Origin: Fibrobacter sp. UWR4
GTDB taxonomy: Bacteria; Fibrobacterota; Fibrobacteria; Fibrobacterales; Fibrobacteraceae
Assembly (NCBI RefSeq): GCF_003149045.1
Contig: NZ_QGDU01000014.1
Location: 27,810-91,809, forward strand
DNA: 64,000 bases
Direction: 5' to 3'
Shown one piece after another: positions 48,906 through 56,751 of the stretch (its first letter is position 1; every line of letters starts with the position of its first letter). The position numbers were made by a program, and so were the translations under genes. Below the pieces are notes generated by a model that was not told where the DNA came from, did no database searches, and saw only the letters and a list, made by a program, of their open reading frames with translations.

Positions 48906-50624
48906 TTACCGTTTGCATTGCTTATCCTCCGGATGTTCTTCACACCAAAGGTCCACCACTCGTTTTAGGATAGGAGACTCCATTTTTTCCAAATAATAAC
49001 GGCTTACTAGGGCTGTACCACACTGTTTGTATTTCTCAATATTCCAATCACGATCGGAACACCACTGCCACAGGGAATCCTTACAGGCGGTTTTTTCCAG
49101 GGACCCCTGACATTGCTCACGCAAGGCATCGCAACTGGCAACACTGTTGTTTTCAAAGTTGTATTCCATGCAATAGCTCAACAGAGCTTCGGCGTTGATT
49201 TCATCCTTTTGCTTAACAACTTTCTCTCTTCTAGACGCATCCCCCCACCATTCATCATCTCTCTTTGCCAAGCGATCTATTTCATTTTGCCATTGTTCAA
49301 CCTCTGGCTCATACCAGATCAACAATCCAACATATGCAGCAACACACCTTGGATGCACACTAGTTAAACGCAGATTGGACCATCCTCCAGCAGTTGCAAC
49401 GCAAACATCTTTCTTGTTCAGGCGGCACCATTTTGTTTCGAAAGGCTTATGTTCCCCCATGCCACCTTCACGGAAACAATTCTCACGGGCCATATATTCA
49501 AAGGGAACAAATTCATCTGTAGTCACTTCCATCAGCAAGGAATCCTTCAGCATGCCGGCGAATACGCCCATGCCATTTTCCACATTGCTCTTGGGAACCA
49601 CCCGAGGATCCTCAATGGCGTCAAGTACCGTATTGCGATAGTCAGAATAAGCCTGATCTGTAGCGTAGAAGCGAATGACGGATTTTCCAATAGGCATTGT
49701 CATTCCCGGATATTCCATGGTATCCAAAGTATTACGACCAGCAAACATCATGCGGGTGGTAAAGCCCATGCTGGCAGTATTTTCGATAGGACGCTTTGTG
49801 GACATATAGGCATAGCCCATGGAGTCCGGCTCCGTAAAGGCCGACAACATGTTCATCATGGTGGTGTTCATGGACTCGCCACCATTGGCCGTATCGTATT
49901 TCAAAGTCATCTGGACGCCCCGCACGGATTCGTCGTATTCCATGGGAATCTTGTAAGTCAGAATATCATAAGGGAAACCAAGGAATTCAAAGGACAGACG
50001 CCTGTAGTCATTCTCCACAAATTCCGCGTCATTCCTGGCGCTTGGCGGAATCACCCCCTTGGCGTGAATTTTTGTCGGAATCTTTGCAACAGCCTTCATT
50101 TCGGTGGTGACCTTATGGCCGGCGCTATCCCACTTAAAGACAGCATTCAGCGTGTAGGATTCGCCAGCCACACCCACCTTTGATTCTCCAACGCAGGAAA
50201 CTTCATCTCCAATCACAAGACAACGACGGTTATAGGCAAAGCAATTGGGCTTTCCTGATGATTCCAGGGGGGTCAATCGGACAGTTTCGCTATCCGCCTC
50301 AACTTCAGGAGAAAACACGCCAGAAACAGACACATCAGCACTATCATAGAAGGCAAAATTTTCAGCAGAACTTTCCGTCAATCCATAAACCTTGGAGAAG
50401 CACACGTATGGAGATTCATCCGCCACGATGTAGCCGAAGGTATAAATACCCTGGTAAACCTCAGTCTCCTCCGGATAGTAACTCCACGGTCCCTGGAAAT
50501 CACAAGCAGATAAAATAGTAGACAGTAGGAAGTAGACAGTAGACAGGAAAAGACGAGAGCGTCTAACCCGAGAAAACTCATACCTCAAGCACCGATCCTC
50601 AAACTTTCTAGAAATAATACTCAT
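48906..50624 (-). CDS. Receptor-associated lipoprotein with heptad-encoded signal peptide
   Basis: A 572-residue lipoprotein: an Arg-rich n-region, the hydrophobic core LFLSTVYFLLSTIL and lipobox LSAC with Cys41. The core is encoded by four TAGxxxx heptads (50519-50546). The mature protein is beta-rich in its first 330 residues and has a Cys-rich C-terminus (eleven Cys in the last ~130 residues, e.g. YCMEYN, CDALREQCQG, CKDSLWQWC). It overlaps the receptor gene by 17 bp, so it is translated with it and is likely a surface lipoprotein partner. No family recognised. Gain or loss of one heptad would shift the frame right after the start. Confidence 0.75.
   Translation of the reverse strand: MSIISRKFEDRCLRYEFSRVRRSRLFLSTVYFLLSTILSACDFQGPWSYYPEETEVYQGIYTFGYIVADESPYVCFSKVYGLTESSAENFAFYDSADVSVSGVFSPEVEADSETVRLTPLESSGKPNCFAYNRRCLVIGDEVSCVGESKVGVAGESYTLNAVFKWDSAGHKVTTEMKAVAKIPTKIHAKGVIPPSARNDAEFVENDYRRLSFEFLGFPYDILTYKIPMEYDESVRGVQMTLKYDTANGGESMNTTMMNMLSAFTEPDSMGYAYMSTKRPIENTASMGFTTRMMFAGRNTLDTMEYPGMTMPIGKSVIRFYATDQAYSDYRNTVLDAIEDPRVVPKSNVENGMGVFAGMLKDSLLMEVTTDEFVPFEYMARENCFREGGMGEHKPFETKWCRLNKKDVCVATAGGWSNLRLTSVHPRCVAAYVGLLIWYEPEVEQWQNEIDRLAKRDDEWWGDASRREKVVKQKDEINAEALLSYCMEYNFENNSVASCDALREQCQGSLEKTACKDSLWQWCSDRDWNIEKYKQCGTALVSRYYLEKMESPILKRVVDLWCEEHPEDKQCKR
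50519..50546 (+). repeat. Heptad array inside the lipoprotein signal peptide
   Basis: TAGACAG, TAGGAAG, TAGACAG, TAGACAG: four perfect 7-bp steps in coding sequence. Read on the minus strand as CTGTCTA-type units they encode LSTVYFLLST with no stop codon. The unit is not a multiple of three. Confidence 0.88.
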
Positions 50625-53100
50625 AGTTCAGCATAATGGGCAAAAAGGGGAACTGAGAGACGGTCTTATACTCGGGCGGGTTCTTATTGGTATCGTAGTA
50701 GGTGTAGAACATGTTCTCGTGGTCAGTCAAGTTAATGATTGTCCAGCTAAAGCTCCACTTGTTTTCGCGGCCGATATCGATGGCCTTCACGTCGATGCGG
50801 AAGTAGTCCGTCTGGCGGCCCGCATTGCGGGAACCGGGAATCACCTGGATGTTTTCACGATAGGTCTGGTCTTCCATTTTCTGCTGGTAGAAATAGCCTA
50901 GATATTCGCTGATGGGCATACCTGCAGAATACTTGAGAACCACGGAAGATCTGAAATAGCGTCCCTTCTTCTCGTGAGGCCAGATTCCGTCCTCTCCTTT
51001 CCAGTTAATACCTGCATCCAGCTTGACGGCGTAAGGCTGATGCCAGCTGGGGAAATAGGCCTTCGTTCCGTCGTTTGCCTTCAGGACACTCAGACTCTGG
51101 CTCCAGTTGATACCGCCAAAGACCGCCCCCTTCTCCTTTCTCAGGGAAAGCTCATAGCCTAGGGAATAACCCTCCGCCGTCCCGAAGTTATCCGCCAGCA
51201 GGAAGTCCGCTGCAGCAGTTTCGTCGGTAGAGTCCTGTTTCATCATGAAGGTGTTCAAGTTGTTCTGGGTCTTGAAATAGACACCCGCTGTAAAATCGTA
51301 TTCATCCGCAATTTGCGCCTGCTTGTATTCCACCGCAAAGAGGTTGGATCGGGCGGGTTCCAGATGTTTTCCCTTGGAGGTGGTAACCGACGGATAATAG
51401 AATTCATTGAGGGATTCGCCATCGCCGAACATGATGGAGTTCATATACTGGAGGTAATGACCCGCATAAAATTCCATGGTTCTCTTTTCATCAATATTCC
51501 ACACCAGTGACACACGAGGTTCAATTCCGAAATCTTCGGAAAGGTCCTGATAATTCAAGCGCAGGCCATAAGTCAGCAGCCAATCGTCATTCAAGCGCCA
51601 GGCATCCTGACCGTAAAGCACATGATGGAGCGGCTTCTGGACATCCGCCACCTTCATGCTGGAAATGTATTCGTAGAACTTGTCCCAGTCATATTCCAGC
51701 TCATAGCCCACTGTAAACACATGATTGTCAATGCCGCGATAGTTCAGCCACTGTTTACCTGCAAAAGTATATAGATCCTGGCCAATGTTGATCAAGTCCG
51801 TCAGTTCCATGGTCTGATAAAAACGGCTGAAAGCGAAAGTCGCATTGTAGTCCCAGTTTCCGTCAATGCGATGGGAGAAATTTATAGGAATGGCCACATT
51901 GCCCCAGTCCACATACAACGGGTCAAAAGCCAGCACATCCTGCCCCACATAGAAACTGAACTTCAAGTGAGTATCCGAGGAAAAGTCATAAATGAAATCG
52001 CCCTGCAGGTCCGTAAACTCGTAGTCAATATCCAAATCCAAAAGGCCAATGGCATTACAGGCATCCAGAATGTAGCCAATGTAAGTGGTTCGTCCCGCCA
52101 AAATCCAGCGGGCATTGCCTTTGTGTCCTTCCGTATGGAGCTGTGCCGCAAAGGTACTGATCTTGACGCTACTCTTGCTGAACCATTCTTCGGTCGAATC
52201 GCTTCCACCAGCACGTCCGTCCATCTTCAACACGGAACTCAGGCGGTTACCGTACTGCGCCGGGAAACCGCTCTTGTAAAATTCCACGCCGTCGATGGTC
52301 TCCACCAGGAAGGTACTGAAAAGGCCGAAGAAGTGCGTAGGAGAATACACCACCGCATTATCGTACAGGAAAAGGTTCTGGTCGGCCGCCCCGCCACGAA
52401 CATAAATTTTCGTACTGAAGTCGGAACTTGCCACCACGCCGGGCAACTGCTGGATGCTTCGAATCACGTCCGCTTCACCAAGGCCCGGCATACGCTTGAT
52501 AGACTTGGCGGAAACCACGGATTCACCCGCCTTACGCTTGGGGCGGCGACGCAACTGCACCACCACCTTCTTCATTTCCGTTACCTTGCCGTTTTCCTTG
52601 CCAGCAGCAAGAAGGGCGTCCACATCCACATCATCTTCTGCAGGCTTATCGACAGCAGCCACACTCTCGTCATGCCGAACTTGATTCGGCATCGGCTGTT
52701 CTTGAACGTCGCTTGGCACTGTCGAAGAATCCGTAACGCCCACATCTCCCAGCACATGGCTAAAGACGGAATCCTGCCCCAGGTAAACCAGCTCGTAGCA
52801 TTTTTCCTTCTCGGCGCCAGAGGTATCGGAATTGGTAACGCACACATTCCACAGAGTGTCTTCGGGAAGTTCCACCTGGAAAGGCGTCCCTACAGTCGTC
52901 TGGAGAGCCTCTCCCGTCTCGAGAATTTCCACATTCAGTTTTTCATCAGCGGCAAAGGAAGTATCCTGAACCACTCCCTGAAAGAGAATTTTTTTCTCCT
53001 TCGGCAGGCCTTCTGCAGTTGTGCCTTCCTGAGCCACGCTCCACACCGGGAACGCAACTAACAGTAAAACAAAAACTGTAAAAATACGGGATAGGCGCAT
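50608..53100 (-). CDS. TonB-dependent outer-membrane receptor
   Basis: A signal peptide (1-24, ending SVAQ) is followed by a small beta-domain like a peptidase-regulatory segment, a low-complexity spacer, then a plug domain (VVSAKSIKRMPGLGEADVIR, IYVRGGAADQNLFLYDNAVV) and a 22-strand barrel ending in the aromatic NYEYYF. 830 residues. It has no STN signalling domain. As first gene of the eight-gene unit it is presumably the dedicated client of the TonB2-like motor encoded downstream. The spacer (~140-150) is encoded partly by a 28-bp palindromic repeat (MPNQVRHDE). Ligand unknown; plant saccharides, metal chelates or vitamins are possible. Confidence 0.93.
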   Translation of the reverse strand: MRLSRIFTVFVLLLVAFPVWSVAQEGTTAEGLPKEKKILFQGVVQDTSFAADEKLNVEILETGEALQTTVGTPFQVELPEDTLWNVCVTNSDTSGAEKEKCYELVYLGQDSVFSHVLGDVGVTDSSTVPSDVQEQPMPNQVRHDESVAAVDKPAEDDVDVDALLAAGKENGKVTEMKKVVVQLRRRPKRKAGESVVSAKSIKRMPGLGEADVIRSIQQLPGVVASSDFSTKIYVRGGAADQNLFLYDNAVVYSPTHFFGLFSTFLVETIDGVEFYKSGFPAQYGNRLSSVLKMDGRAGGSDSTEEWFSKSSVKISTFAAQLHTEGHKGNARWILAGRTTYIGYILDACNAIGLLDLDIDYEFTDLQGDFIYDFSSDTHLKFSFYVGQDVLAFDPLYVDWGNVAIPINFSHRIDGNWDYNATFAFSRFYQTMELTDLINIGQDLYTFAGKQWLNYRGIDNHVFTVGYELEYDWDKFYEYISSMKVADVQKPLHHVLYGQDAWRLNDDWLLTYGLRLNYQDLSEDFGIEPRVSLVWNIDEKRTMEFYAGHYLQYMNSIMFGDGESLNEFYYPSVTTSKGKHLEPARSNLFAVEYKQAQIADEYDFTAGVYFKTQNNLNTFMMKQDSTDETAAADFLLADNFGTAEGYSLGYELSLRKEKGAVFGGINWSQSLSVLKANDGTKAYFPSWHQPYAVKLDAGINWKGEDGIWPHEKKGRYFRSSVVLKYSAGMPISEYLGYFYQQKMEDQTYRENIQVIPGSRNAGRQTDYFRIDVKAIDIGRENKWSFSWTIINLTDHENMFYTYYDTNKNPPEYKTVSQFPFLPIMLNYEYYF
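52669..52696. repeat. 28-bp palindromic repeat, copy 3, inside the receptor gene
   Basis: Plus strand: GTCATGCCGAA, centre, TTCGGCATCGGC. It is read in frame on the minus strand as part of PMPNQVRHDE in the spacer before the plug. Confidence 0.75.
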
Positions 53101-53207
53101 ATCTCTTTCAGTGCAAATTTAGAAATTACACGTCTTAAACACCAGAGCAAAGCTCAAGTGTTACCCCATAATGATTTTATTTTGTCGCTGAAAAAAACGG
53201 GATTAAT

Positions 53208-55262
53208 TTATTTCAAAGGGACGACAGCTATAATTTTGCGATTTTGAGCAATTTGTATAATAACAGGCGTTTTCCCGAAGCGACGGTCCACATCCAGAGA
53301 AATGAAGTCCGTTTCTACCTGAAGGGTCTTAAGCAGGTTGCCATTCAAGGAAAATACCCGAACCACCTTGAGTCCCTGGGGCATGCCAGAAACTTTCAAA
53401 ACTCCGCCCTTTCTAGAAACCATCAACCCGGCTGCACCAAGCTGATTACGAACAAAGTCCGTTTCCACAGGATCGCTGTTATCTTCAGCAACTTCTTCGC
53501 TACTAGAGCTTGCATCTACCAGCTCCAAACTAGAGGAACTCGACTCTACGACCATTTCTTCACTGGACGAACTTTCAGGCGGCAGCTCATAAAAATCACC
53601 AAACTTCACATTAAAAGAAACCTTGCTATAGTCATTCGCTTCCGCGATGCTTGAAAGGTGAACACCCAGATCCGTTCCGTCCCATGTCACAAACTTACTG
53701 AAGGAATCATATCTTCTCAAGCGGGATGTACCTGGAAATACGTCCGACGTTATCGTCTGGTAATTGGCAGCACCATCCGCTTCCACAATATCCACACGCA
53801 TTCTTTTGGAAGTATTGATTTCAGATTTAATCCAGGCAGAATCATCGTAGTCAATATGCCAAATCAACATGCCATGATTGGGAAGTCCTACGTCCCACTT
53901 GGAACGATTGCGGTATTCCATCACATAAAACTCATCCGTATTTTTCGGATTCGTCACCTTAACGGATGCGTTTTCCTGAACAGGCAGCAATTCAAAGCCG
54001 TCCCCTTCGGAAATTTCCACAGACTTTGACCAGCCCAAATACTCCTTTTCAAAAGCAGAATAATAAGGCGGAGCGCTACCAAGAACGGCGGACGAGTTGC
54101 TGATATTATAGGCACCCCCATCCATCAGGTCCCATACGGAAAGAGTATACAAGTTACTTTCGGCGGAATAATGGTCTCCCAAGCCCAACAGATGACTAAA
54201 CTCATGGGCAAAGCCGCCAACGCCTACAATCTTCGAAGAATTCCTATTCGTTTCCCAAGTTTTTCCATCCAGTTCGTTGGAACAAGCGTAAGCGTCCACA
54301 TAGGTATAGCTCTTTCTGAATCCACTTCCAGAGGAGGCGACCCTCTTTCCCTGAGAAGGCATGCCATACACCCGATAGTTGGATGCGGACAAGTAGTACA
54401 TATGGGGCCAGATGGCGGAATCCTGGGGCGAATCGTTGGAGCCAACACCAGCATAAATCATATGGACAAAATCCAGATATCCATCCTTGTCGCTATCATA
54501 CTGGGTGAAATCTACGGATTTTTGATTCACGAGAGTATCCAGCGCCTCCATCAAGGCAAAAGCACCGCCGTACATTTCATACCGAGAATAATTGCCATAA
54601 CTCTTATAGGCTTGTCCAGAAATGGTCACAGGTCCAACCACATCAAAATCGGGAATAAACTTTCCGGAAGAGTTGTCCGTGAAATAATCCTTCACGCTTC
54701 CAAGATTGCCGTTGACACTGTACCCCTCTTCGTTAAGGAAACTCTCAAACTGAGCCTTAGGATCGTCAGACTTGAACTTGACATCGCTAAACTGGACTAA
54801 AATCACCAAGGCCTTTTTCTCCCCCTTATTAGCTAGAGAATTGGCTTTCGGCATAAGTCGCATGGCGGGAACAAAATCTGCAGGTTCAAAACTGCCTTCT
54901 GCCTTATGGATACTTCCGAAGGTGCGGGAAGTCTTTTGCGACTTCACCACTCTCAAGACTTCCTCTTTATTCAGGGAATTCAGGAAGCTCAATTCCTCAG
55001 CAGTCTGATTTTCGCTGTCATGGGCACGAACGTTGGAAACCTGACCATCTTCCCTGACATAGCAGAAGTAACCGGCGCTATCCCGGTCCACTACGAAACC
55101 ATTTTCGGTCACCTTAAAATGATGGCTTTCGTTACCCACGGGGCGGACACGTAAAGAACTTCCGTCCGGTTGTGATATTGCGAAAAAGCGATCCAGGGCA
55201 GGCATAGCCCAAAGACTTCCGCAAAGGACAAACACAACGGTTAAAAACTTTAACACGCCCAT
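53208..55262 (-). CDS. M6-family (immune-inhibitor A-like) secreted metalloprotease
   Basis: Signal peptide (1-19, ending LWA), a propeptide, then a zinc protease domain beginning KKALVILVQFSDVKF, with DKDGYLDFVHMIYAG and the zinc motif HEFSHLLGLGDHY (HExxHxxGxxD). After ~560, two SSSS-type linkers (ELPPESSSSEEM and LELVDASSSSEE) lead to a C-terminal ~70-residue beta domain (VRVFSLNGNLLKTLQV to IIAVVPLK) resembling type IX secretion sorting domains. It would degrade proteins outside the cell. It is a single gene with the GroES-like gene upstream, whose terminator lies just before this start. Confidence 0.9.
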   Translation of the reverse strand: MGVLKFLTVVFVLCGSLWAMPALDRFFAISQPDGSSLRVRPVGNESHHFKVTENGFVVDRDSAGYFCYVREDGQVSNVRAHDSENQTAEELSFLNSLNKEEVLRVVKSQKTSRTFGSIHKAEGSFEPADFVPAMRLMPKANSLANKGEKKALVILVQFSDVKFKSDDPKAQFESFLNEEGYSVNGNLGSVKDYFTDNSSGKFIPDFDVVGPVTISGQAYKSYGNYSRYEMYGGAFALMEALDTLVNQKSVDFTQYDSDKDGYLDFVHMIYAGVGSNDSPQDSAIWPHMYYLSASNYRVYGMPSQGKRVASSGSGFRKSYTYVDAYACSNELDGKTWETNRNSSKIVGVGGFAHEFSHLLGLGDHYSAESNLYTLSVWDLMDGGAYNISNSSAVLGSAPPYYSAFEKEYLGWSKSVEISEGDGFELLPVQENASVKVTNPKNTDEFYVMEYRNRSKWDVGLPNHGMLIWHIDYDDSAWIKSEINTSKRMRVDIVEADGAANYQTITSDVFPGTSRLRRYDSFSKFVTWDGTDLGVHLSSIAEANDYSKVSFNVKFGDFYELPPESSSSEEMVVESSSSSLELVDASSSSEEVAEDNSDPVETDFVRNQLGAAGLMVSRKGGVLKVSGMPQGLKVVRVFSLNGNLLKTLQVETDFISLDVDRRFGKTPVIIQIAQNRKIIAVVPLK

Positions 55263-55275
55263 ACCTCTAACATAA

Positions 55276-55310
55276 ACAAAAAAAAATCTGCAGGAAGAAA
55301 AACCTGCAGA
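55276..55310 (-). terminator. Terminator of the GroES-like gene
   Basis: TCTGCAGG / CCTGCAGA with an 8-nt loop, followed on the minus strand by nine or more Ts. Confidence 0.92.
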
Positions 55311-55376
55311 GAAGATGTAAACTTACTTTTTCCAAATTACGGAATGATTAAGCCGTCGGGAGAAAAAGTTTCGTAA

Positions 55377-55769
55377 TTACAAAGAATCGATGGAGGAAAC
55401 ATCGTCCGGGACTTCCGGGCGAACCACCAGCAATACGGCATTCTGGGAAATAATGACGTAGCGTTCGCCACCCACTTCCAGCTCCGTACCGTTCGCATGG
55501 AGATACAAGGCCTCGTCACCTTCCTTCACCTGGAGGGGAACATAGTTCACCGCATCGCCGGATTCACCACGGAAAGCTGCATCGGGATCCTGATTTGCGG
55601 GAATCGGGTAACCCGGGCCCACCTTTACCACTAGCCCCGTATGGACAGAATCATGTTCCTTTACGCTGGGAGGCAAATAAAGGCCACTGCTGGTCTTGTT
55701 GGCAGCTTCCAGGGGCTTGATCAAGATTCGATCACCAATAACAACAATATTCTTCAGGGGATTCAGCAT
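55377..55769 (-). CDS. GroES-like co-chaperonin paralogue
   Basis: Start taken at ATG 55769 (MLNPLKNIVVIGDRILIKPL); ATG 55784 is an alternative. The protein has the Cpn10 fold: GDRILIKPLEAANKTSSGLYLPPS with the mobile loop, VKVGPGYPIP, and VPLQVKEGDEALYLHANGTE. It is ~130 residues, longer than GroES (95-100), with an insert after GPGYPIP and an acidic tail. No groEL is adjacent. Similar long paralogues occur in Bacteroidetes/Chlorobi next to no GroEL, so it may serve a special client or have a different role. The divergent gene starts 36 bp away. Confidence 0.85.
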   Translation of the reverse strand: MLNPLKNIVVIGDRILIKPLEAANKTSSGLYLPPSVKEHDSVHTGLVVKVGPGYPIPANQDPDAAFRGESGDAVNYVPLQVKEGDEALYLHANGTELEVGGERYVIISQNAVLLVVRPEVPDDVSSIDSL

Positions 55770-55792
55770 AACCCAAAGATACATTTTCTTTT

Positions 55793-55798
55793 TATATT
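55793..55798 (+). promoter_or_regulatory. TATATT -10 box 6 nt before the 55805 GTG
   Basis: Same spacing as at 1501 and 21122. It is placed between the divergent starts of the GroES-like gene and the 55805 gene. No clear -35 box. Confidence 0.35.
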
Positions 55799-55804
55799 GA
55801 TGGC

Positions 55805-56731
55805 GTGATATTCGGCGTTTTATGGTTCGTGATTTTCGCAGTTTTAGGAATCTACCTACTGCGCAGCCCCAAGGTCAGGGGCTGGCTTCGCGTTCTTAAA
55901 AAGGCAAAACTGGTCTGGCGAATTCCTCTTTCCCTAATAATCCTGGTGGCGGGCGTCTATTGGGGATACAAGTCCCTTCCCAAGGGCGAAACCTATACAA
56001 CAAACGTTCAGGCCATATTCGAGACTTACTCCGCGCAGACCGTCCAGAAAGTCGTTGACGCAGGTATCGTAAAAAAGGATTCCGCCTGCGACATGAGCCA
56101 CGCCAGACCGGAAATCGCGTATATTTTCCCGCTGGTCATCAACACCTACAACGACATAGTAGAACGACCTACCACCCCTATCATTACCCGTCTGGACGAC
56201 ACCCTCCATTTCGCAATGGTAGGCTACAGACTGTTCAAGAACCGCGGCATCCTTATCAACAAGGCTTTACGCAAAAAGCTGGGCAACCGATATTCCTTTG
56301 GAATCCGTACGGATAGCACCAGCAACGTCCATACCCTATGGCTCACCTACACCGGGGACCCTTGGAATATCGAGCAACTTTGCGCCCTTCCGGTCATTGA
56401 AATTTCCAAGCGCAACAATGTGGATCCCGCTCTGGTCATGAGTCTTATCCGCCACGTTTCCAACTTCAATTTCGATTATCAAGGCCAAAAGGACGCTCGA
56501 GGAATTCTCGCACTTCACGAGGGTACAGGTCTTGAACAGATTGAGCTAGGGGTGGAAAAGCTCCGCAAGCTTCTGCACGTAGGCCTCAGCCAGGAAAATG
56601 CAATAGCCACCTTCTATCCGGATCCCGAAATGGGAGCCAAGCCTGAAGACTGGATGCGCAGCCCCCTTACCAAAAGCTGGGTAGACCAAGTCCTAGGCGA
56701 TGTCCAGTATTACAAGGACAACGGGATTTAA
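55805..56731 (+). CDS. Membrane protein with degenerate lytic-transglycosylase-like domain
   Basis: The start is GTG 55805; the ATG at 55800 is out of frame and stops at once. Two membrane helices (IFGVLWFVIFAVLGIYLLRS; IPLSLIILVAGVYWGY) are followed by a periplasmic part. Near residues 200-235 it reads ISKRNNVDPALVMSLIRHVS, then NFNFDYQGQKDARGILAL, which lines up with the SLT motif vdPaLvlAlirqESgFn...GArGLmQl. The catalytic Glu-Ser is replaced by His-Val, so it is probably not a lytic enzyme but a cell-wall-binding or structural derivative. It is 20 bp upstream of the ABC-F gene. The SLT relation is inferred from this one block. Confidence 0.65.
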   Translation: MIFGVLWFVIFAVLGIYLLRSPKVRGWLRVLKKAKLVWRIPLSLIILVAGVYWGYKSLPKGETYTTNVQAIFETYSAQTVQKVVDAGIVKKDSACDMSHARPEIAYIFPLVINTYNDIVERPTTPIITRLDDTLHFAMVGYRLFKNRGILINKALRKKLGNRYSFGIRTDSTSNVHTLWLTYTGDPWNIEQLCALPVIEISKRNNVDPALVMSLIRHVSNFNFDYQGQKDARGILALHEGTGLEQIELGVEKLRKLLHVGLSQENAIATFYPDPEMGAKPEDWMRSPLTKSWVDQVLGDVQYYKDNGI

Positions 56732-56751
56732 AAAAACTATCTTGTATCCCC

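Noticed and set aside
50519..50546. CRISPR-like repeat array
   Set aside because: Units are 7 bp and contiguous without spacers; no cas gene in the window.
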